DNA of 16,946 nt from Kiritimatiellia bacterium (GTDB lineage Bacteria > Verrucomicrobiota > Kiritimatiellia > RFP12 > UBA1067), in NCBI GenBank assembly GCA_028701555.1, contig JAQVQN010000007.1:1-16946 (forward strand), written 5' to 3'. Numbering within the stretch: the first letter of the stretch is position 1; each line of letters begins with the position of its first letter. The notes below the pieces were generated by a model. The model was not told where the DNA came from. It saw only the letters and a list, made by a program, of their open reading frames with translations, and searched no databases. A program made the position numbers and the translations under genes. This document shows, piece after piece, positions 8,101 through 14,413 of the stretch.

Positions 8101-8225
8101 TCGGTACGTTCAGGCGTATCCCCATCTGGCGCGATATCAGGCCCATGGACATACGCGTAGCCCAAACCCCGGAAATAATCCAGAGATATGGCCTCGATTT
8201 GGGCCTCATCGAGAGGAAACGTCAT
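5136..8225 (-). CDS. hsdR: Type I restriction enzyme R subunit (HsdR)
   Basis: The 1029-residue product is the motor and nuclease subunit of a type I restriction enzyme; it translocates DNA with ATP and cuts far from the unmethylated site. The N-terminal PD-(D/E)XK nuclease shows RRPDVVVF (Asp146) and IIELKN (Glu160, Lys162). The SF2 translocase follows: Walker A HTQGSGKS (301-308), VVIADEAHRSHYG (398-410), GFTGTPVE (441-448) and, in RecA-like domain 2, WLTGFDCPSMHTMYLDKP and AIARVNRVF. The C-terminus (RVLRKYGYPPDMQARATELV) matches the DUF3387/EcoEI-type tail that docks on the methylase core. Nothing is missing and the length is usual. ATG 8225 overlaps the preceding stop by 4 nt (ATGA), implying coupling. 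Its first 50 or so codons are nearly duplicated at 11050-11208. An acidic insert at about residues 480-495 (EEITEGEEEEEKSK) is a likely linker. Confidence 0.96.
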   Translation of the reverse strand: MTFPLDEAQIEAISLDYFRGLGYAYVHGPDIAPDGDTPERTDYGQVVLIQRLRDALRRINPGMPNEVFEDAIRQCTRTDSPDLIVNNRVFHRLLTDGVDVSWRDDGRQRHSKVWLIQRDPAKIDQNEFLVVNQFTVVEDRRNRRPDVVVFVNGLPLGIIELKNPAEEKATIRHAFNQLQTYKLDIPGFFVFNEMMVISDGLFAKAGTLTAGWDRFQPWRTTDGSTLAPKSAVQLEVLIKGVFEKRRFLDYVLNFITFEDDGKAIAKKAAAYHQFWAVNKAMDCTVEAISPCGDRRIGVVWHTQGSGKSLSMAFYGGKIIKHPAMENPTLVVITDRNDLDDQLFGTFSTNSELLRQKPVQAESREHLKELLRVASGGVVFTTLQKFEGGDALSDRRNIVVIADEAHRSHYGFRARLDKKTGKLKYGMAKYLRDSLPGASFIGFTGTPVELDDKNTPAVFGDYIDKYDILRAVEDGATVPIYYESRLAKLELKDEEKPKLDPEFEEITEGEEEEEKSKLKTKWAALEAMVGTDKRVRLVAQDIIDHFEKRVGAMVGKAMIVCMSRRICVDMYDSIIKLRPQWHHADDAKGQIKIVMSGSASDNTTWQPHIRTKIASEAIAKRYKDPSDGLKLVIVRDMWLTGFDCPSMHTMYLDKPMNGHNLMQAIARVNRVFKDKPGGLVVDYLGIADALKHALHTYTASGGKGQATVDQEQAAAVMVEKFEVVCGLMHGFDYKAILKAAPAQRMNGVAQAMEFVLSLDKGKARFVQAVSNLSKAFALAVPNAKAMAIRDEIGLFQEIRSALVKITMSESERSPDEMESAIRQLVSRAVYSSEVVDIFAAAGLEKPDISILSDEFLADVQKLPQRNLALELLKKLINDEIKTRMRKNVVQARSFAEMLELAVRKYQNRAIEAAQVIDELIRIAKEMRMAASRGQEMGLSDDEVAFYDALAENESAKQVIGDEKLRFLAQELVDRVKQSVTIDWQVRENARAHIRVLVKRVLRKYGYPPDMQARATELVLQQAEVLCAEWS

Positions 8226-8986
8226 GCCACCAGTTCCTCTCGTAACTCTTCACGATTGCTCCACATCACAGGCTTTACATCATAATTCCTCAGTGCATCT
8301 AAAACCGTTGTCGAGACAGGGTTCTCCAGATCATTTAGAAATGCATACGCCTTTGAGTCGGGGGGCCGTACTTCCTTGGTGTCAATCCATGAAAACGCAA
8401 CGGCTTGAGCCGTGTCTCGGTTCGGGCGGTTGATAGTTTGAATGATCCGCTCTGGCTGGCGGCGCGACTTTGGGATAACAAAATCGAAAAGATGATCATA
8501 GCCGGTTTTGCCGGTGAACTTGACCTTAGGGGTATAGCGGATCTCATGAAGATCAAGCCATGACACCACATCCTCATAGAACAGGCTGGCAACCATGGGA
8601 ACCGACAAATAGAACATATCGTTCACCGCAAGCATGGCCTGAACTAGGTTGTGCTTTCGTAGGGCGAAGTTGTCGGGTGAGGTATGAACCTCCAGCCGCT
8701 GATCATTGAGTTGCACCCCAAATCCGTTTAGCGTCATTTTGAGAAGATCTTGTCGTTTGGGGCTGTTTAGTTTGCAGCCCGTCTGTTCCAAGTCGCCGAT
8801 GGTCTGGCCGTCGTCAGTCAACACGTACGCACCGTTTTCCTTGCGGGCGTAAATCTGCAGATAATCGTTGTTCCGGTCGAGGTAGGGAGTGGTGATCTCG
8901 ATCCAATCGTCCACTTGCCGAAGTTGCGTTTTGTCCTTCAGCCATGAGATATAGGCATCCAACAATTTCTGTACGTCTTGGATCAT
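8222..8986 (-). CDS. DUF1828/DUF1829 domain protein
   Basis: The 254-residue product shows a DUF1828-like N-terminus (about 25-95: WIEITTPYLDRNNDYLQIYA, AYVLTDDGQTIGDLEQTG, then KRQDLLKMTLNGFGV) and a DUF1829-like C-terminus (about 150-245). The biochemical function of these families is not established to my knowledge; they occur in phages, mobile elements and defence regions. I see no membrane segment and no certain catalytic motif, although the conserved Asp, Asp-Asp-Gly and Lys positions of the N-terminal part could form an enzyme or binding core. The gene overlaps the upstream DUF6978-like gene by ATGA and overlaps hsdR by ATGA, so all three should be made together. ATG 8986 is fixed by the overlap. 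The domain names come from memory of motif patterns, not a search. Confidence 0.78.
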   Translation of the reverse strand: MIQDVQKLLDAYISWLKDKTQLRQVDDWIEITTPYLDRNNDYLQIYARKENGAYVLTDDGQTIGDLEQTGCKLNSPKRQDLLKMTLNGFGVQLNDQRLEVHTSPDNFALRKHNLVQAMLAVNDMFYLSVPMVASLFYEDVVSWLDLHEIRYTPKVKFTGKTGYDHLFDFVIPKSRRQPERIIQTINRPNRDTAQAVAFSWIDTKEVRPPDSKAYAFLNDLENPVSTTVLDALRNYDVKPVMWSNREELREELVA

Positions 8987-9432
8987 ATGAATAGCCCTCT
9001 TTCAATCATCGGCGGAATTGTGATGTTACAGAACCGCATAAAATCCTCCAATGTGCCCCACAAATCGCCTGTGCGCGGGAACCGATCTTTGGGCACTGGC
9101 ACAGCCCACTTATGGCCAAATCCCTCGCGGTAGACGTGCAGGTGCGGGCACGCGATCTCTGTGTCGTCCGGGTTGCGATGCGGTGGGCCGCCATAATCCA
9201 GCCGGACCAAGACCACAACTTGGCGGGCACGGCTCTGATATTTGCCGCGCATAAGATCAATCCTGCCCCGACTGATATCCAACAGAAATTGCTCGCGTTT
9301 GTCCAAGGATTGGAGCGGCAAACTGAGCGATTGTCCACTCAATGGGAAATCGCTTCGCTCATCCGACATCCGGTGTTTTTCCAATGCGATAAGGGCATCG
9401 GCTTCAGCTTGGGTTAGGATCATGTCGGACAT
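8983..9432 (-). CDS. DUF6978-like hypothetical protein
   Basis: The 149-residue product begins MSDMILTQAEADALIALEKH. Its core reads QFLLDISRGRIDLMRGKYQS, then VVLVRLDYGGPPHRNPDD, and CPHLHVYREGFGHKWAVPVP, which I recognise as the pattern of DUF6978 proteins: a small alpha/beta domain with conserved H-x-N-P and P-H-L-H-x-Y-R-E-G. The His-rich motifs could bind metal or nucleic acid, but no activity is known to me. ATG 9432 has AAGGTG 6 nt upstream, overlapping the reverse transcriptase stop; a longer frame from 9489 would lie inside that gene. It overlaps the DUF1828 gene by ATGA. A stable pairing of this family with DUF1828 proteins would suggest a two-protein module such as toxin and neutraliser; that is inference only. 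Confidence 0.75.
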   Translation of the reverse strand: MSDMILTQAEADALIALEKHRMSDERSDFPLSGQSLSLPLQSLDKREQFLLDISRGRIDLMRGKYQSRARQVVVLVRLDYGGPPHRNPDDTEIACPHLHVYREGFGHKWAVPVPKDRFPRTGDLWGTLEDFMRFCNITIPPMIERGLFI

Positions 9433-9442
9433 ATCATCACCT

Positions 9443-10975
9443 TCAATATACCTCTGACGCAAACATCTCGACTTCCTTAGAGGGGACAACGGGTTTCATT
9501 GCCTTGAACGCCGCACGGTCAAAGACGGCCGTTGCGCTAAGCGCCCGTTTCAGTTCCTTCGCCGTAATCCAGTCATTGTTCCACAGCCCAACCTTCTCAG
9601 CTTTAACAAGCTTACACAGGTTCTCAATATAAGCAGGGCAAAAGTCATAGAAATGACCAATCCGCTGGAGCCAGACCTCCATGAGCCCCGTGTTTGGAAG
9701 CTTCGACAGTTTCTTGTAGATAGTCGCGAGAACCTGGGCACGCTCCGCCTCCGTGTCAAGAAAGCGCAAAAGCTTGCTTACGATGGCCGCACATACCGGA
9801 AATGTCCTAGGGCTGCTGTATGCGATGTCAATGGCAATGCTGATCAACACGCGCGGGTTCTGAAGTCGCTTCACCCGGCCTAAGCGTTGGTGGAAATGGG
9901 TAAGGGCTATGACGAGACTCCCTGCGTTTGGATAGTCAAGCCCATGGGCATGAATGATGAGCAGATGTTTTTGAAGGTTCGCATCTCCCTGGCGACTTCG
10001 CAACCAAGCCCGCTTGTCGGGTTTTAAAGCACTGCTGATAACGGATTCCGACCCTGTTGTCTTCGATGTGTTTAGCTTCATCCCCAGCCCGATCAGGACT
10101 TCCGTAAGAGATTTCAGGACGGCTTCCCCTACCTGTGGATTGTTCACGAACACCCGATAGTCATCGCGATAACGGAGAATTCGATACTCGGTGATGCCAG
10201 ATCGCTTGAGTTTCTCGCTCAATTCAAGATCGGCAAAGCCAAGCACCATTTCGGCAATGAAGTCCATGAGCGCCGAACCCTGTGGGATGCCGTTCGTCTG
10301 GCCATGCCGCATGTCCTGGATATGCCAGTCGATGACGTTCCCGATAAGGCTCTTGTCCGTTCTCTTATCCTTGTCCTTGCCGGCAGGCTTGCCGTGGAGC
10401 GCCCAAACGATGGAATGCGTGTAGATCGAGCCATAGCAATCAGTGATGTCGGCGTGGAATACATATTCATACTCCATCGCCAGCTCTATGGATTGTTGCT
10501 CGACCCCTTGCCACCACTGGAGAATTTGAGCGGCTGAGTCCTTCCGCTTGGACAGGGACTGAACCGGAATGCTCAGACAAGTAAAATTCTTCAACTCGTA
10601 AAACCTCTTGAAGCGATCAAGGATGAACGCCCATTTATCCGGAGTGGTGATCTGATCCACGAGGGAGACATAGAGCGCCGGGTGGATAAGTTGAAACGGC
10701 CGCCAAGCATGCCTTCCGTCCTTGTTCGATAGCAGCGAGTAATTGACGCCCTCATGCTGGTGGGGCTTACTGGACATTTCGGCCAGAGACTTTCCCTTCA
10801 ATGCCTTGGCAACGGCAGAAAGTATTGTGCGGAATTGAAAATATGCGGGCAATTCGACTCTACAGTAGCTCTCTTGCTTCAGAAAAAAGGAGCGAGCCTG
10901 CACCGAGGTCATCTCAAGGACGGAACGCTCTTTGGCCTTTACGGGCTTGGATCGGACCTTCGTGCGCTTGGCCAT
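9443..10975 (-). CDS. Reverse transcriptase, apparent Unknown Group/Abi (defence-associated) type
   Basis: The 510-residue product carries a full reverse transcriptase palm. Motif A is HADITDCYGSIYTHSIVWAL (Asp176), motif B is NGIPQGSALMDFIAEM (228-243) and motif C is ILRYRDDYRVFV (Asp271, Asp272). KLNTSKT near 300 fits motif D. YRDDYR and the SIYTHSI stretch after motif A are forms I associate with Unknown Group/Abi RTs rather than group II intron or retron enzymes; no maturase, HNH or integrase domain is present. Residues 330-510 look entirely helical, like the C-terminal repeat domains of such RTs. These enzymes make cDNA or untemplated DNA in anti-phage responses. ATG 10975 overlaps the preceding stop as TGATG with GGAGG about 8 nt upstream, so the upstream-extended frame to 11029 is rejected. 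Its place between hsdS and hsdR supports a defence role. The exact subgroup is not assignable by eye. Confidence 0.9.
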   Translation of the reverse strand: MAKRTKVRSKPVKAKERSVLEMTSVQARSFFLKQESYCRVELPAYFQFRTILSAVAKALKGKSLAEMSSKPHQHEGVNYSLLSNKDGRHAWRPFQLIHPALYVSLVDQITTPDKWAFILDRFKRFYELKNFTCLSIPVQSLSKRKDSAAQILQWWQGVEQQSIELAMEYEYVFHADITDCYGSIYTHSIVWALHGKPAGKDKDKRTDKSLIGNVIDWHIQDMRHGQTNGIPQGSALMDFIAEMVLGFADLELSEKLKRSGITEYRILRYRDDYRVFVNNPQVGEAVLKSLTEVLIGLGMKLNTSKTTGSESVISSALKPDKRAWLRSRQGDANLQKHLLIIHAHGLDYPNAGSLVIALTHFHQRLGRVKRLQNPRVLISIAIDIAYSSPRTFPVCAAIVSKLLRFLDTEAERAQVLATIYKKLSKLPNTGLMEVWLQRIGHFYDFCPAYIENLCKLVKAEKVGLWNNDWITAKELKRALSATAVFDRAAFKAMKPVVPSKEVEMFASEVY

Positions 10976-11208
10976 CACACCGCCCTCCTCATAGATTGCT
11001 CGGCATCGGGCGCGTCGATCTCGCCGCACATCAGCATTGGCAGCAGCACATCACGCAGCCGCTGAATCAAGACAACCTGGCCATAGTCGGTACGTTCAGG
11101 AGTATCCCCATCTGTCGCGATATCAGGCCCATGGACATACGCGTAGCCCAACCCCCGGAAATAATCCAGAGATATGGCCTCAATCTGGGCTTCGTCTAAG
11201 TAGCTCAT
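10975..11208 (-). CDS. Chimeric ORF: duplicated HsdR N-terminus fused to an HsdS C-terminus
   Basis: The 77-residue product reads as two pieces. From LDEAQIEAISLDYFRG to LIQRLRD, 49 of 50 residues match the start of the hsdR product at 8225 (only Pro33 becomes Thr). It then switches to LRDVLLPMLMCGEIDAP, which matches the end of the HsdS here (LRDTLLPKLMSGEIDIP). The DNA of the first part is about 95% identical to 8068-8225. The R piece lacks Asp146 and Glu160, so no nuclease is possible; the S tail lacks any target-recognition domain. It begins in a TGATG overlap with the PIN gene and ends in a TGATG overlap with the RT gene, so it is kept open and coupled on both sides. I infer a deletion scar joining two type I loci. 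It may be inert, or may survive because it bridges translation. A longer start at 11262 would lie inside the PIN gene. Confidence 0.75.
   Translation of the reverse strand: MSYLDEAQIEAISLDYFRGLGYAYVHGPDIATDGDTPERTDYGQVVLIQRLRDVLLPMLMCGEIDAPDAEQSMRRAV
11050..11208 (-). repeat. Duplicate of the hsdR 5' end
   Basis: Positions 11054-11208 align with 8068-8225, with roughly eight mismatches and one codon fewer near the start codon. The identity stops at the shared ctgcg(t) region coding LRD, where the upstream copy changes to hsdS-like sequence. The copies are 3 kb apart in the same orientation and could recombine, which would remove the RT, DUF6978 and DUF1828 genes. Confidence 0.88.
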
Positions 11209-13121
11209 CACACTTTTTCGAGATCGAATCCGATTGCCTTCGATTCTCGCTTTAAAAACCAAGTAAGACAGCGTTTATGTACCCATCTATGCAGACCTGC
11301 CACAGTCGTACCAACCATGAGGTTCCCAAGCGTCACTAGGATTAAGATGCCCATGCCGGCAACAAGAATCCACCCGGTCACGCGATTGTTTGAAGTCAGG
11401 CCTATCCCAGCGCCCAATCCCACAAGAAGAAAGAGCGATAAAAGACCCGATATGAGACCCGCACAGGAATTGGCATTGCGATAGCAACGCCAGTACAATC
11501 GTTTCTGCACGGCCTGCTTTTCTTCACGTTCTGATGCCAGAGTTTGCTGGGTTTGGCGATGCTGAGTTTGCTCCGCCTTGTACTTTGCACTCTCCTCCTT
11601 CTTTATCTCGCTTGTAACCCGATCGAGAGTTTCCGCGATAGTTTTCTCACTCAGAGCCTCCTCCTCACCAAGCGTTAAATTCATCAATTCACGCTGGGCA
11701 AGATCGCTGCTGCGCAAGAGCTGATGATCGCGCTCGGTGATTGTGCCCCGCTTTTCTAGCTTGTCGATCTCTGATAGATACTTATCTAGGAGCTCCTTAG
11801 AAGGCTGGAGCGCCGCATAGGAAAATGCGATAACCTCAGTCATCGGGAGGTCGGGAGCGCCCATGGGAGCTTTTAGCCATGCCATATTTGCCAAGCTAAA
11901 ATCGGAGATGACACTTGAAACCTCACGAGTTTCTTCAAAGTCTTTCCCAAATTCATACGCAGCGTGCGCGAACCCGCTATTGCTGGTTACAAGCACCGCC
12001 TTGGCATGCTCAACATTCATCGGAGCACTACCATGTCGAAGGGCGTAGATACTTCGTACCGAGTTAATGTCGTCCTCTTTCGCCCGTGGGTTGTGATAGG
12101 ACACTTCATCCTTTAACACCCCCGCAAAAGCACTCTCGTCGATTTGATACGCCTCGTCATAGTGCGGAGTTCGCACCACTTCTATGCCGGCTTTATCGAG
12201 CATGTCATCGATCTGGCCAGCGATTATAAGAACATCTGACTTTGTCTTACCGGTCCGCCTCGCCTCTAAGATAATTGCACCACGGCCATTTGGTGAATCA
12301 ATATAGTCTGCCGCACCGCGAACGACCCGTTCAAGTTCACTGCGAGAGTGGGAGAACACCGCGACTCTCGCCCCGAGATTTTGAAGGAGTGTGATCAGAT
12401 TTTCGACCGCTGTCTGCTTTGCCTGACCCTCAAGGCCAAGTATGCGCACGAGCAAAGGCGTGTCGAAATAGAACGACACCCCATTGTATGTCTTTGGAGC
12501 CTTTTGCAGATCTGGACATAGCAGTGCATTAGCAAGCATGTGTCCCTTGACGACGATCAGAAAGCTGGAGAATCGTTCTGGATCAGAATCATGGAGCGAA
12601 AGCACATATTTGCTGACCAGCACGACGAGTGCATCGTCATGATTCTCAACGGGTGGTATTGCGGTGCCGCGGAGATATGCACGAAGGCACGGAATATTGA
12701 ACTCGGACAGAAACATGCATATCGCCTGAACAGCTTCTTCGTCAGAAGCAATCGGCCGTGAAGTATTCTTTGATAAATCCTTGAGTCCGGCAACTACTGC
12801 TCGGATATGACGGTCCGCATCCGCCTTCCCCGCAGCGATACGAGGATTTGGCAAATCGCCCGAGATGAGATACACACCTAATTCTCTTTTCAGCGGGTAT
12901 TTGCGGGTTAGACGTTTCAGGACCATCTGGACCGCCCGCTCGGGAATCTCCAGGCCGAAGTCTTCTCGGATGAAATCTCGAACACCCGCATCGGTTATTG
13001 GGCTTGGATTATGGTCGCAAAGTACCTGCAAAATAAATGGGCGGAGATAATCAAGATAATCCCGCCCCTGATCGACATTCACCTTAAGCATCGCCAAACT
13101 GGTAAGAGTTGCAGTTGACAT
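11208..13121 (-). CDS. PIN-like nuclease with coiled coil and two C-terminal transmembrane segments
   Basis: The 637-residue product starts with a helical, winged-helix-like region (about 20-95), then a helical linker. Residues 215-415 look like a PIN-type ribonuclease: VSFYFDTPLLVRILGL (Asp220), the acidic stretch KEDDINSVRSIYALRHG (350-364) and KAVLVTSNSGFAHAA (374-388), in the order of PIN strand motifs. Residues 440-545 are charged and Gln/Glu-rich and likely form a coiled coil. Two hydrophobic segments follow (about 554-576 and 583-606) with a basic tail, so the nuclease domain probably faces the cytoplasm from the inner membrane. The start is ATG 13121, which overlaps the hsdS stop as TGATG with GGGAGG 7 nt upstream; GTG 13124 is possible. 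I know no named family. A membrane-anchored RNase or DNase acting as an abortive-infection effector is an inference. Confidence 0.75.
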   Translation of the reverse strand: MSTATLTSLAMLKVNVDQGRDYLDYLRPFILQVLCDHNPSPITDAGVRDFIREDFGLEIPERAVQMVLKRLTRKYPLKRELGVYLISGDLPNPRIAAGKADADRHIRAVVAGLKDLSKNTSRPIASDEEAVQAICMFLSEFNIPCLRAYLRGTAIPPVENHDDALVVLVSKYVLSLHDSDPERFSSFLIVVKGHMLANALLCPDLQKAPKTYNGVSFYFDTPLLVRILGLEGQAKQTAVENLITLLQNLGARVAVFSHSRSELERVVRGAADYIDSPNGRGAIILEARRTGKTKSDVLIIAGQIDDMLDKAGIEVVRTPHYDEAYQIDESAFAGVLKDEVSYHNPRAKEDDINSVRSIYALRHGSAPMNVEHAKAVLVTSNSGFAHAAYEFGKDFEETREVSSVISDFSLANMAWLKAPMGAPDLPMTEVIAFSYAALQPSKELLDKYLSEIDKLEKRGTITERDHQLLRSSDLAQRELMNLTLGEEEALSEKTIAETLDRVTSEIKKEESAKYKAEQTQHRQTQQTLASEREEKQAVQKRLYWRCYRNANSCAGLISGLLSLFLLVGLGAGIGLTSNNRVTGWILVAGMGILILVTLGNLMVGTTVAGLHRWVHKRCLTWFLKRESKAIGFDLEKV

Positions 13122-14413
13122 CACAATGCCTCCCTATTTGTAGATACAGTTTCAGGAATATCGATCTCGCCGCTCATGAGCTTGGGAAGCAGAGTATCAC
13201 GCAGACCGGACAGGTGGCGGTTCTGGCGTTCACACGTGTGTATGCGGTGATAGAGGGGCTTCACAAACGAGTCGAACGCAGTGACCAAATCGGAAGAAGG
13301 GACCACTTGCCGACTCATATAGACCATGTTGCGATTTAGACCGGGGACAGCGGAATCAGCACCAAGAATTGGGAGATTATGAACGCGTAACGCATGAAAC
13401 ATAAAGTATAAACTGGGTAAAGGCGCCTTGCAGATCACATAAAAGGTTGTATCGATCGGAAAGAATTCAGATGGTACCCAGATTACGCTCCCTGAATTAC
13501 CCTTGCGGCCGACAACGACGCCAGGCCCTCTGACAAGCGCCGTGTCATGCCAGCCTACTTGTCCGCTTGATCCATAGACGGCAACTGGACCAGGCCGCCT
13601 ATCTTGTGCTCGTAGGCTCCGGCCGTACGCCAACTCGATCAGATCTCCTAATCCTGAGACAGACCACCCCCTTGGAATATTACCGAGCTTGGATTCCTCA
13701 AAACCATTTGGGAAAAGGTCGTCAATTTCCGCGGGAAGGCCGGTATCGCGGCCTTCAGCCTTGGCGTGGACGGGATCGAAATCAATAAACCAACTCTTGA
13801 AGATCGCCCCCGCCATCTTCTCCAGAATCCGGTTCATCCGGAGGTTCACGGCAATGCGTGCATCCAGTTTGCCGAGCACACATGTTATACGGTCCTGGGT
13901 TGGTCTGTCGGGAATAGCTACCTGGATTGCCTGCATGTCTGCCTTAGTCACATGACCAAGGCCTGTGGTCTGTTTGTTGCGAGCGATGCCGATGAAATTG
14001 GGCTTCAAATATTTAAGAATGTAGTAGAGAAAGCCCTGTGTGCAGACATCATCGTTGGGAAGAACCTTGAAAACATGTTGATTTAGCCATCCGTCCGGGC
14101 CGTCCCAGTAGAATGCATCGATGGATGTTTCCGGCTGGCCAGACCAGGAGAACAACATGTCGCCTTGGGTGATGAAATAGCGCTTGTCGTACTCGCTATC
14201 CGTTAACTGTGTCTGCGCGGTGATTCCGCCTTTGATTTCCGCGATCTTGATCACCGGCCGTCCGGTGGGGCTGAAATTGATGTTCTTGAACGCCATCCCG
14301 TTGATCCATGTCGCCAGCGAATACAGCACATGCGGCTCCCAGGACTCGGGGAACACGGGGCGATAAAGCCAACTTGTCTCCTTTGTAGAACAGGTTGTGG
14401 CGTCACTCGCCAT
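13121..14413 (-). CDS. hsdS: Type I restriction enzyme S (specificity) subunit (HsdS)
   Basis: The 430-residue product has the two-half layout of HsdS: target-recognition domain 1 (about 20-165), the first conserved helix (QDRITCVLGKLDARIAVNLR and NRILEKMAGAIFKSWFIDF, 173-212), target-recognition domain 2 (about 245-375) and the second helical spacer ending LRDTLLPKLMSGEIDIPE. It sets the bipartite DNA site methylated and cut by the complex; the site itself cannot be read from sequence. FDPVHAKAEG and the PAEIDDLFPNGFEES linker are common in this group. ATG 14413 overlaps the end of hsdM by 11 nt, and its TGA overlaps the next gene's ATG. The final segment is similar to the tail of the chimeric ORF at 10975. 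Confidence 0.94.
   Translation of the reverse strand: MASDATTCSTKETSWLYRPVFPESWEPHVLYSLATWINGMAFKNINFSPTGRPVIKIAEIKGGITAQTQLTDSEYDKRYFITQGDMLFSWSGQPETSIDAFYWDGPDGWLNQHVFKVLPNDDVCTQGFLYYILKYLKPNFIGIARNKQTTGLGHVTKADMQAIQVAIPDRPTQDRITCVLGKLDARIAVNLRMNRILEKMAGAIFKSWFIDFDPVHAKAEGRDTGLPAEIDDLFPNGFEESKLGNIPRGWSVSGLGDLIELAYGRSLRAQDRRPGPVAVYGSSGQVGWHDTALVRGPGVVVGRKGNSGSVIWVPSEFFPIDTTFYVICKAPLPSLYFMFHALRVHNLPILGADSAVPGLNRNMVYMSRQVVPSSDLVTAFDSFVKPLYHRIHTCERQNRHLSGLRDTLLPKLMSGEIDIPETVSTNREAL

Noticed and set aside
9443..10975. Group II intron or retron reverse transcriptase
   Set aside because: No maturase or HNH domain, no intron domain V-like hairpin beside it, no msr/msd-like paired repeats upstream, and motif C is YRDD in an UG/Abi-like context.
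10975..11262. Longer start (11262) for the chimeric ORF
   Set aside because: It would place 18 codons inside the PIN gene in another frame; ATG 11208 sits in a TGATG overlap and aligns with the hsdR start.
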